NCBI RefSeq assembly: GCF_009905375.1
Contig: NC_133655.1
Coordinates: 171,243,141-171,307,140 of the forward strand
Length of the DNA stretch: 64,000 nt
DNA from: Apium graveolens
Lineage: Eukaryota; Streptophyta; Magnoliopsida; Apiales; Apiaceae
Direction: 5' to 3'
Of the stretch, positions 47,545 through 57,187 are shown piece after piece; position 1 is the first letter of the stretch; every line of letters starts with the position of its first letter. Position numbers and translations under genes: made by a program. The notes under the pieces were generated by a model that was not told the DNA's origin, did not search any database, and worked only from the letters and a program-made list of their open reading frames with translations.

Positions 47545-49022
47545 TGATAAGTGGCATTTTATACCACTTAGAATGTCTTATTATGACTTGAATTGATATC
47601 TTGAAATGAAGTATTTTGTGTATTTGATGCGTTTTTCTGGTGTTTGTGCATTTCAGGGTATAACTTGAGTTTATGGGGAGATTTCATTAGAAATAAGCCT
47701 AGGGGAGTGCTTGGAATTGGATGTGGGAAGTTAGGAGCAGAATGCAGCAGAAATCGGGAGCAGAATGAGGAATTTTCCAGTAACCTGCTGGGCGCCCGCT
47801 CAGGAAAGCTGGGCGGCCGCTCAGGATGCTGGGCGGCCGCTCAGGATGCTGGGCGGCCGCTCAGGATGCTGGGCGCCCGCTCAGGATTGCTGGGCGGCCG
47901 CTCAGGGGCGAGAAATTTAATACTATTTTTTTATAATCATTATTCTGTTGGACTTCTGAGACGGCTGGTTCTTTTGGGCTTCTATATAAGTAGTTTTCAG
48001 AGACGTTTTAAAAAGAGGGTGGTATCAAGCAAGGAGCGTGGAGAGAAGAAAGACCGTTTTAGCACATCGCAACGAAGAAGAGGAAACATACGTTTTTCTT
48101 GTGATTCTTTTATTCGTTATATCATTGGATGCTAGTTTTCTTTACCTTGAACCTTATTACTCGTGTGACGTACTCTGGTTTTAATAAGTATTTTTATTAG
48201 TTTATATTGTGTGATATTATCATGTTTTCATATGAACCCATGGTGACGATGGGTTCTATCATGGGCTAATCGTGATCACGGGGTTCTAGCGGATTTACTA
48301 TAAATTTCTTTAGATAGTTGTTTAATACCTTAGTGTGTGATGATTGTATAATATCTAGCATATGTTGCGCTTATTCGTCTTATGTGCGTCGCGAACATAT
48401 AAGATAGGCTGTTAATCTCTTGTGAAGCGACGGTGGATCTTGAGGTTTAGAACTTGCCATGCTAGCATAGGTTCATGTATGTGTATGCATGATTAGTAGG
48501 TAACTCTAACCGTTTTACTTGTCCTGTGTAATCATACGGAATAACTTGTGCTTAAATCGTTATGTTGTCAAATTCTGTAGACATATAGGGTCTCAAAATA
48601 ATTGATGCATATTCAACTTCTATCTTAATTGTGGATGTTTGATAGAATGGTATTAGTACAACGAAAGTTGGCTTTTATCAGTTTCGTGTTGTTCGATTAA
48701 TATCATCACCGTTTCATGCTAAGGGTAATAATGATAACTATTGAAGGAAGTAGTAATGAAGTTATGATCTCATGTGTGTTTAATATTGTTAATTTCAGTG
48801 TCAATTAAGTGTTTAATTCTCGTAGTTAATTGTAGTTAATAACTAGTTAATCAAATCTAAGTTTTATTGTCTTGACATTGAGAAGTAATCATACATTGGT
48901 GAGTAAGTGTTAATTGAACATAATTAGTCTGAGTCTCTGTGGGAACGAACTAGAAATTATTCTATATTACTTGCGAACGCGTATACTTGCATGAATTATT
49001 AGCACGTGTTTTGTGCCTAACA
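47545..49022 (+). repeat. 5' LTR of Athila-1
   Basis: It starts tgataagtggcattttatac and ends gtgcctaaca. It matches 53263-54693 over its length. It has six GC-rich minisatellite units at 47786-47907. The open frame at 47644-48135 is only that minisatellite read through and is not a gene. Confidence 0.88.
47786..47907 (+). repeat. GC-rich minisatellite (gctgggcggccgctcagga, six units)
   Basis: Units of about 20 bases contain gcggccgc or gcgcccgc. The same unit occurs four times at 45481-45561, four times at 53504-53583, and four times at 50502-50588 upstream of the 3' ORF. It stands out in DNA that is otherwise strongly AT-rich. Confidence 0.93.
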
Positions 49023-50282
49023 AGTTTTGAGCAGTTGTTCGCAGTCCAGGAGGAAGAGCCATGGTTCGCAGATATTGTGAACTATCTTGTCAGCAATATA
49101 ATGCCTCCTAATATGAATGCAACTCAAAAGAAGAAGTTTCTACATGAGGTGAAGTGGTACATGTGGGATGAACCGTATTTGTTTAGACAAGGAGCTGACC
49201 AGATCATCAGGAGATGTATCCCATTCTGTGAGACGGAGGGGATATTACGAGACTGCCATTCCACAGTTTATGGTGGACATGATGGTGGTGAAAAGACAGC
49301 AGCTCGTATTCTGCAAACAGGTTTTTTCTGGCCTACTTTATTTAAGGATGCATATCAGTTCATTTTAAGGTGTGATCGTTTCCAAAGAGTGGGGAATCTT
49401 ATGAGGAAGGATGAGATGCCGTTAAATGTGATGCTTGAAGTCGAGGTCTTTGATATTTTGGGAATCGATTTCATGAGACCATTTGTCTCGTCCTGCAATA
49501 ATCAGTACATCTTGTTGGCAGTCGATTATGTCTCAAAATGGGTAGAAGTCAAGGCTCTACCGACGAATTATGCAAAGGTAGTCTTGAGTTTTCTCCATAA
49601 GCAGATATTCACAAGGTTTGGAATGCCACGAGTAATCATAAGTGATGAAGGGTCGCATTTCTGCAATCGTAAGTTCACTTCTATGATGCAGCGCTACAAT
49701 GTGAATCATCGTCTTGCTACTGCCTATCATCCGCAAATGAATGGTCAAGCTGAAGTGTCTAATAGAGAGATCAAGAGTATTCTAGAGAAAGTTGTTTGTC
49801 CGTCAAGGAAGGATTGGTCTTTAAAGCTCGATGAAGCTGTTTGGGCTTATGGAACAACATATAAGACTCCACTTGGGATGTTCCCATTTCAACTTGTTTA
49901 TGGTAAGGGATGTCATTTACCTGCGGAGCTTGAGCATAAGACTTATTGGTCATTGAAGAAGTTGAACCTTGATCTAAATGCAGCTGGGAAGAAGTGAATG
50001 CTTCAGTTAAATGAACTTGATGAATTTCGACTTCAAGCGTACGAGACCTACAAAATGTACAAGGAAAAAGTAAAAAGGTGGCACGACAGGAAGCTATCCC
50101 CTAATTCATTCGTGTCGGGGCAACAAGTTCTTTTATTCAACTCCCGTCTCCGACTTTTTCCTAAAAAGTTGAAATCAAGGTGGTCTGGACCTTTTATTGT
50201 CAAAACTGTGTTTCTACATGAAGCGGTGGAATTTTTGAGAATGATCCGGGCCAAGCATTCAAGGTTAATGGTTAGAGATTGA
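49023..50282 (+). pseudogene. pol: Athila-1 integrase, broken by one stop
   Basis: The frame runs from SFEQLFAVQEEEPWFADIV straight after the LTR. The N-terminal zinc region has CHSTVYGGHDGG, but the C-terminal pair reads CDRFQRVGN, with Phe at the place of the second Cys. The catalytic core shows ILGIDFMRPF (first Asp), VIISDEGSHFCN (second Asp) and NGQAEVSNREIKSILEK (Glu). A tga at 49995-49997 falls in the conserved [16 protein letters not shown] stretch. The same frame continues to 50280, with the GPF-type tail [11 protein letters not shown]. Integrase would insert the DNA copy in the nucleus. This copy is inactive. Confidence 0.9.
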
Positions 50283-50857
50283 AGCATTACTATGGGGACA
50301 CGGCAAACCGGGAAGTGGTTAGTGTCGTTTTATTGTCAACTTGATCAAAGTACTCTGCATCAAGCTAATGACGTAAAAGAAGCGCTTCGTGGGAGGCAAC
50401 CCAAGATGTGTGACTATAGGAACCCTTAGAAGTTAGTAACCTATCCAAAACCAAAAAAAAATCAGAAAAAAATGGGCAGGAATTTTTTTTTCCAGAGACC
50501 CCTTGGGCGCCCGCTCAGGATAGCTGGGCGGGCGCGGCTGCTCAGGAGGCTGGGCGCCCGCTCAGGAATTCTGGGCGGCCGCTCAGGACCCGACTGTCTG
50601 AATTTTTTTTTTGCCTTACAAATAAATCCAAAAAAATCAGAAAAACCCAAAAAATAAAATACAAACCCACAACCCACGATTTCTTTTACACAACCCACTT
50701 TTGATCTCCCACAAACCCCACTCCTACTCTAATTTTAACCCTAATTCCTACCCTATATATACACACAACTCCTCCATATACACTCCCATATACTTTCAAC
50801 TTTAAAACTCTCTTCTACACTCAAAACACAACTCTTAAACACTTTTTCTCAGTTTCA
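50283..50857 (+). promoter_or_regulatory. Spacer with GC-rich repeats, TATA box and leader before the 3' ORF
   Basis: After integrase come four GC-rich minisatellite units (50502-50588), a poly-T/A area, then ctatatata at 50753-50761. A leader of about 95 bases rich in C, A and T, with no ATG, leads to the 3' ORF start at 50858. This order (repeats, TATA, pyrimidine-rich leader, ATG) parallels the Copia-1 ORF2 promoter. Confidence 0.5.
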
Positions 50858-52036
50858 ATGGCACCTATGAGATCCCGAACTATTGATAGCAGCAACACCG
50901 TTCCTACTGCTGATTCTTCGAGGGGAACTGTTGCGAGACCTCGTTTGATGGATAGGGCTGCTGAGGAGGAGTATACTAGGCTTCTGGCTAAGCCGATTTT
51001 GAAGGAGAGGGGATTTTTACCATCGAGGAGGGATGGTGAGTTGTTACCAATGATTGCGGAGAAGGGGTGGATTTCTTTTTGTGAGTCGCCGGAGGCAGTT
51101 ACAATGAGTGTGGTTCACGAGTTTTATGCGAACGCCAAGGCTGCAAATAATGGGTTTACTGTTGTTCGTGGACTTATTGTGGATTATCAGCCGGAGGCGA
51201 TTCGCCGTGTTATTGGGCAGCGACAACGGAAGCCCACGGAGAAGAATTGGAATGAGAATACCCCTGCAGACTTTGATTTGGATTTGATTTGTGCTACTCT
51301 CTGTCAGCCGGGTACGGTGTGGAAGTTCAAGACGGGAACTAACGAGTATCGTTCTTTTCCGGCGATTGCGATGAATTGGTATACCCGTGCATGGAATGCC
51401 TTTATTTGTGCTAATATTTTGCCTACTTCGCATGCACATGAGGTTACAGTTGAGCTTGCAAGGTTGTTATGGGGGATCTTGAATGAGGAGTATTATGTGG
51501 GCCTTGGTGAGTTCATCTACCAAGGGATTTTAAAGTTTTTAAGGGGGGCAAAACACATGAACATCCCTTATGCATCTACTGTCACGAAGCTGTGCAGAGC
51601 AGTGGGAGTTCAATGGCCTTCTCACGAGCAGCTGCAGATGCCGGCCGCTCATATTGATTTAGCGACTCTGAATGCAATGCAGGAGTGGACGGGTGGAGAG
51701 CCCGAGGAGCATGGTTTGGGATATCGTCTTCTAGGAGGACGTCCAGCAGCTGGTGCTACCATGGCTAGGCCCAGTGAGGGTCGTGATGAGGCAGGCTCTT
51801 CTAGAGATCAGGAAGGTGCTGGGATTGCTGATGCCCAGTATAGGAGGCTGTCGAGGAGGATGGATGCGATGTATGAGTCGCAGAGTAGGTTCGCTCTGGA
51901 GCTTACCCTTGCACTTGGGACTGCTTTCAGAGGCCTTGGAGCTGACATCCAGTTGCCCGTTTTTGGTGAGAACTCTGCTTATCCGCCTCCTGATACTCCA
52001 CCCTCTGAGGGTGATGATGATGATATCTCCGAGTAG
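50858..52036 (+). CDS. Athila-1 3' ORF protein (392 aa, intact, function unknown)
   Basis: This frame is uninterrupted, unlike the rest of the element. It starts MAPMRSRTIDSSNTV. A basic, disordered N-terminus (residues 1-35) is followed by a folded region of about 220 residues (KERGFLPSRRDGELLPMI, GFTVVRGLIVDYQPEAIRRV, MNWYTRAWNAFICANILPTSH, YYVGLGEFIYQGILKFL). This matches the region often labelled putative plant transposon protein in Athila-type 3' ORFs. A short linker and a helical C-terminus (AQYRRLSRRMDAMYESQ) end in an acidic tail (GDDDDISE). No signal peptide, membrane segment or envelope motif is visible, so an envelope role is not supported. The role is unknown. Confidence 0.75.
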   Translation: MAPMRSRTIDSSNTVPTADSSRGTVARPRLMDRAAEEEYTRLLAKPILKERGFLPSRRDGELLPMIAEKGWISFCESPEAVTMSVVHEFYANAKAANNGFTVVRGLIVDYQPEAIRRVIGQRQRKPTEKNWNENTPADFDLDLICATLCQPGTVWKFKTGTNEYRSFPAIAMNWYTRAWNAFICANILPTSHAHEVTVELARLLWGILNEEYYVGLGEFIYQGILKFLRGAKHMNIPYASTVTKLCRAVGVQWPSHEQLQMPAAHIDLATLNAMQEWTGGEPEEHGLGYRLLGGRPAAGATMARPSEGRDEAGSSRDQEGAGIADAQYRRLSRRMDAMYESQSRFALELTLALGTAFRGLGADIQLPVFGENSAYPPPDTPPSEGDDDDISE

Positions 52037-52079
52037 GTATACCCTGTGTTCCTTTCTACTACCTTTACTGGGGACAGTG

Positions 52080-53262
52080 AAGATTTTAAGTTTGGGGGTG
52101 ATAATGTAAGGATTCGTAGTGTGTGTCCATATAGATTCATATAGATTCATATTGCATGTTTAGTTGTAGTTCATTCATATTTTTGCATGATTATTCATGT
52201 AGGACATATTTGTTTATTTTTATGTGATTTCATATAGTTGCATTTGCATGCATATTTAGCATGATCTCTTAAGATGAATTATGATATTTGATAAGTTGAT
52301 GTTGATTTGAGTGTGGTGATGACAAATAGAGGGATGTTTAAGTCTTAATGAATTGATTTGCATGCCAGAAATAAATATTTTTATAAAGTCTTATAGGGTT
52401 GCTTTTGATCTAGATCATGATCATACTTGTTTGTTGTTGAGATTTAATCACTTGGTTATATTTAGAATTTATGATATTCTCGTAATGACGTAAAAACACT
52501 GATTTTTTTATCTGGAGAAAAACTTGGATTTCATTGCTAGTTGTTGTAAGGCTAGGCGTCAAATGGCTAGTAGCCGGCTCATATTTTTATGAGTAGTCTA
52601 GGATTGAATGAGATGGAGCGAAACGCACTCATTCAGAAATTGTTGAAAAAAAAAGAAAAAAAAAAGAAAAAAGAGAAAAAAAGAAAGGAAAAAAGTATGT
52701 GTTTATGCATAATTGATCAAGAGTGAGATCTTTAATACTCGAGTTATTAAGTTCTAGGGGACTTTGTGCCTAGTGACCTAAGGCTTTTATAGTCTGGGAT
52801 CCGCTAACCTAACGCTCGCTATATGGGTATTATTGCATAAGTCTTTTGTGGACCTCACTCATTGCATGGTCAAATAAGAATTCGTTGTTGTGTTGAATAA
52901 AAGCATAATTCCGTAATAAGCTCCAGTGATCTTGAAGTGTTATAAGTCATTTTCTGCCTAGAATTTATTCTTCGTATAATCATGTGATTGCCTTGAGGAT
53001 AATCGAGTTTTGATAATTGATCTAGTTTTGAAGCATATCTGTTAAGCATCCGCACACACCACGTTTCTGGTTGTATGTTAGTTTACATGATTTGATTGAT
53101 CTTTATCCGCCTAATTGCATTTGTTGAGATGTTATAAGTTGGTTGGTTTAGTCATTGTGAGGGGGATCACTGCATTTCATGTAGATTGCATTCATGTATG
53201 TTTTTGTTTTGCTTTTGAATCTGCGATGCTTGAGGACAAGCATCGATTTAAGTTTGGGGGTG
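52080..53262 (+). other. Athila-1 3' spacer with two polypurine-tract-like sites
   Basis: It is non-coding. The string ttaagtttgggggtg occurs at 52086-52100, just after the 3' ORF, and again at 53248-53262, directly before the 3' LTR. The second is in the right place to prime plus-strand synthesis; the first is an upstream duplicate. A purine-only tract of A and G lies at about 52646-52695. Confidence 0.75.
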
Positions 53263-54693
53263 TGATAAGTGGCATTTTATACAACTTAGAATGTCTTATT
53301 ATGACTTGAATTGATGTCTTGAAATCAAGTATTTTATGTATTTGATGCGTTTTTCTAGTGTTTGTGGATTTCAGGGTATAACTTGCGTTTATGGGGAGAT
53401 TTCATTAGGAATAAGCCTAGGGGAGTGCTTGGCATTGGATGTGGGAAGTTAGGAGCAGAACGCAGCAGAAATCGGGAGCAGAATGAGGAATTTTCCAGTA
53501 ACCTGCTGGGCGCCCGCTCAGGAAAGCTGGGCGGCCGCTCAAGATGCTGGGCGCCCGCTCAAGATTGCTGGGCGGCTGCTCAGGGGCGAGAAATTTAATA
53601 CTGATTTTTTATAATCCTTATTCTGTTGGACTTCTGATACGGATGGTTCTTGTGGGCTTCTATATAAGTAGTTTTCAGAGACGTTTCAAAAAGAGGGTGG
53701 TATCAAGTAAGGAGCGAGGAGAGAAGAAAGAAGACCGTTTTAGCACATCACAATGAAGAAGAGGAATCATACGTTTTTCTTGTGATTCTTTTATTCATCG
53801 TATCATTGGATGCTAGTTTTCTTTACTTTAAACCTTATTACTCTTGTGACGTACTCTGGTTTTAATAAGTATTTTTATTAGTTTATATTGTGTGTTATTA
53901 TCATGTTTTCATATGAACCCATGGTGACGATGAGTTCTATCATGGACTAATCGTGATCATGGAGTTCTAGCGGATTTACTATGGATTTCTTTAGTTAGTT
54001 GTTTAATACCTTAGTGTGTGATGATTGTATGATATCTAGCATAGGTTGCGCTTATTCGTCTTATGTGCGTCGCGAACATATAAGATAGGCTGTTAATCTC
54101 TTGTGAAGCGACGGTGGATCTTGAGGTTTAGAACTTGCCATGCTAGCATAGGTTCATGTATGTGTATGCATGATTAGTGGGTAACTCTAACCATTTTACT
54201 TGCCCTGTGTAATCATAGGGAATAACTTGTGCTTAAATCGTTATGTTGTCAAATTCTGTAGACATATAAGGTCTCAACATAATTGATGCCTATTCAACTT
54301 CTATCTTAATTATGGATGTTTTATAGAATGTTATTAGGACAACGAAAGTTGGCTTTTATCAGTTTCATGTTGTTCGATTAATATCATCACCGTTTCATGC
54401 TAAGGGTAATAACGATAACTATTGAAGGAAGTAGTAATGAAGTTATGATCTCATGTGTGTTTAAAATTGTTAATTCCAGTGTCAATTAAGTGTTTAATTC
54501 TCGTAGTTAATTGTAGTTAATAACTAGTTAATCAAATCTAAGTGTTATTGTCTTGACATTGAGAAGTAATCATACATTGGTGAGTAAGTGTTAATTGAAC
54601 ATAATTAGTCTAAGTCTCTGTGGGAACGAACTAGAAATTATTCTATATTACTTGCGAACGCGTATACTTGCGTGAATTATTAGCGCGTGTTTT
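53263..54693 (+). repeat. 3' LTR of Athila-1 (end slightly truncated)
   Basis: It starts tgataagtggcattttatac and follows the polypurine tract. It matches 47545-49022, except that the last bases after cgtgtttt differ from the gtgcctaaca of the 5' LTR. It has four GC-rich units at 53504-53583. It is followed within ten bases by an inverted LTR. Confidence 0.88.
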
Positions 54694-54754
54694 GTAAAAC
54701 TTGTTAGGGCGAAAACACGCGCTAATATTCACGCAAGTATACGCGTTCGCAAGT
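54650..54754. repeat. Palindrome at the tail-to-tail LTR junction
   Basis: Left arm 54650-54693 and right arm 54712-54754 are reverse complements over 43-44 bases with a single 1-base indel, separated by 18 bases. Both arms are the conserved terminal part of Athila LTRs, so the palindrome marks two LTRs meeting in opposite orientation. Confidence 0.93.
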
Positions 54755-56152
54755 AGTATAAGATATAAATCAGATTCGTTCCCACATAGACTGGTTTAGG
54801 TTAAGTTCAATTTTTGCACCTATGCAACAATGTATGGTTATCGCTCAATGCTAAGACAAATAACAAATTGGGTTTTTATTAAACTAAGAGATTAAACTAA
54901 ATAACATTAACTAAAAGAATTGTGGTTGAATTACTATATATGACAAACATGGGATTCTAACTTCATTAAATACTTCATTCAATAGCCTTTTCGTTCTTAA
55001 CCTTAGCATGTGATGGTGATGACACTAATCAGATAACACGAAACTGATAAACGCCAACTTTCATTGCACGAGTACCATTCTACCAGACATTCACAAAAGA
55101 GATAGAAGCTGAATAGACACCAATTATATTGAGACCCTATATGTCTATAAAATTTGACAACATAACGGTTTAAGCACAAGTTATCCATAATGATTACATA
55201 GGGCAAGTAAAACGGTTAGAGTTACCCACAAATCATGCATACAATACATGAACCTATGCTAGCATGGCAAGTTCTAAACCTCTATATTCACTGTCGTTTC
55301 AATAGAGATTAACACGCTATCTTATATGTTAGCTACGCACATAATAACGAATAAGCACAACCAATACTAGGATATCAATCAATCACCACACACCAAGATA
55401 TCAGAACAATTTATTTATTGAAATCGATAAGTAAATTCGCTAGAATCCCATGACAACGATTAGCCCATTATCAAACTCATCGTCACCATGGGTTCCAATG
55501 AAAGCATGGTATAAAACAAGGTCTTAATAAAGTGAATAATAATTAAAGTACGAATAAACGAGATCTAGGTTCAACAAGAATGAAAATGAGCATTCACAGT
55601 TACAACTAATTCAAAGAATCACAAGTTGAAAATAAGATCTTCTTTTTCGGAGTTGTTCTGTGCTTCTAGGTCTTCTCCTTGGTATCTCAATCTTCCCGGA
55701 TGATGAAAATCTTTTTTTTAAGTATATATATGCCCCTAGTGGACCTGAACCCTTAAAATCGTCAAATTCCACTCAAAAAAGGCTTTTTCAGCGAAATCAG
55801 CGACCAGCCGCGCCTTGGGCGGCCGCTCAGCTCTCAGGGCGGGCGCTCAGTTCCTGTCTGGAAAAATTTCTGATGAATCTTGTTTTGGCCATAACTTGAG
55901 TTCTACTCGTCAGAATTAGGCGATTCAACTGCCCACGTGAAACTATTGAGATTCTATACAACTTGACAATGGCCTTGGCTTCCAATTCTGATCACTTTTT
56001 ATCATATTTCCTTTAAAAGCTCTTTTCTTCATATAACTGATACCTGAAATGCAATAACACAAAAACACATCAAAATACCAACAACTTGAGTCCAAAACAC
56101 CAATTTAAGCTTGTAATAAAGCATTCCAAGTGGATATAAAATCCACTTATCA
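54702..56152 (-). repeat. 3' LTR of Athila-2
   Basis: Read on the minus strand it starts tgataagtggattttatatc, after the tract agtttgggggtg (56153-56164), and ends cgccctaaca at 54702. It is collinear with the Athila-1 LTRs. Its GC-rich units (55814-55850) lie in the opposite orientation relative to the LTR. Confidence 0.88.
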
Positions 56153-56215
56153 CACCCCCAAACTTAAAATTTTCAATGTCCTCATTGAAAGTAATAATAA
56201 GGATTTCAGGCATAC

Positions 56216-56740
56216 CTAATTAGCGGGAGAGTCACCCTCGTTGGGTGGAGGATCAGGTGGCCAATCAACCTCGCCACAAGTGTCTCGGAAAACAGTACAA
56301 AAAGTGTGTGTCAAATCTTCAGCAAAATATCGATGGATGATATGCATGGCCTCCATACGCCTAGTCAATCTTCTATATTGGGAATCACCAACACCAGTCC
56401 TATCAACTGCCTGTAGCACATGAAAAGAACCCTCTAAAGGCACAAGAGGATTCGTTCGGACATCCTCTATATCATTAAAAATATATCTGAACCCCTTGTC
56501 AGGGGGTGCACCTAAGAATACATAACTCAAGTGATCTGGTAGAGGGTTGAGCTCAAGTGTGGGAGCTTCTTGAATAAACGGCTCGAGACGCTCCTGAGAA
56601 ATTTTCTGCTCTGCTAACCCAAGAGAATCGAATGGCAAATCCAACTTCCTCTTCCATGGAGGTGCATTCAAAACCTGCAGTTGCTCTACTTTAAAGCACT
56701 CCTCTTTAGCTGTGGGTAACTTTATTTCCATGAAACACAT
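56216..56740 (-). pseudogene. Athila-2 chimeric ORF: protease-RT linker fused to 3' ORF tail
   Basis: The first part (KEECFKVEQLQVLNAPPWK, PLPDHLSYVFLGAPP) is the conserved linker between protease and reverse transcriptase. The last part (VGDSQYRRLTRRMEAMHII to PPPNEGDSPAN) matches the end of the Athila-1 3' ORF (AQYRRLSRRMDAMYESQ, PPSEGDDDD). A deletion has therefore removed reverse transcriptase, RNase H, integrase and the 3' ORF body, leaving one 174-codon open frame across the junction. The junction lies near 56490. A frameshift separates it from the protease frame. Confidence 0.8.
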
Positions 56741-57187
56741 TAAAAGTGACCTTTTGATCGTAAACCTTCATCGAAAGCTCTCCTTTTTACACATCGATCA
56801 TAGTTCGGCCTGTAGCCAAGAATGATCTTCCCAAGATGATGGGAATCTTCTTATCTTCCTTGAAATCAAGAATTACAAAGTCAGTTGGGAAGATGAGTTT
56901 ATCCACCTTGACCAAGACATCCTCCACTATACCTCGTGGATAAGCGAATGAACGGTCAGCTAGTTGCAATGACATATATGTTGGTTTCGGATCAGGCAGA
57001 CCAAGCTTCTTGAAGATAGATAAGGGCATCATATTGATGCTAGCTCCTAAATCACATAAACACTTGTCGAACGACAAGTTTCCGATGGTGCAAGGAATAA
57101 TGAAGCTTCCTGGATCTTTAAGCTTCGGAGGCAACTTCTGTTACAGCACAACACTGCATTCCTCCGTTAGAGCAACTGTCTCTAAGT
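56741..57187 (-). pseudogene. pol: Athila-2 aspartic protease region, broken
   Basis: On the minus strand the frame begins ETVALTEECSVVL, has a stop at 57143-57141, and continues [19 protein letters not shown]. The retroviral protease follows, with [19 protein letters not shown]. The active-site motif reads DLGA, as is usual for plant gypsy elements of this group. [16 protein letters not shown] is the second conserved block, followed by another stop near 56785. The far end is cut by the Copia-2 LTR. Confidence 0.88.

Larger units (their letters stand above)
47545..54693 (+). mobile_element. Athila-1: deleted Ty3/gypsy retrotransposon with 3' ORF
   Basis: LTRs lie at 47545-49022 and 53263-54693, with integrase and then a separate 3' ORF between them. 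A further ORF after integrase and a tttgggggtg polypurine tract fit the Athila group (inference). Primer site, gag, protease, reverse transcriptase and RNase H are missing: integrase sequence begins at the first base after the LTR. It cannot move on its own. The 3' LTR runs into an inverted LTR of a related copy. Confidence 0.88.
54702..57187 (-). mobile_element. Athila-2: truncated Ty3/gypsy copy on the minus strand
   Basis: On the minus strand the order is a protease region (from 57187), a pre-reverse-transcriptase linker, a chimeric tail, a polypurine tract and a 3' LTR (56152-54702). Reverse transcriptase, integrase and most of the 3' ORF are deleted. The upstream part is cut by Copia-2 at 57188. 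It is related to, but clearly diverged from, Athila-1. Confidence 0.85.
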
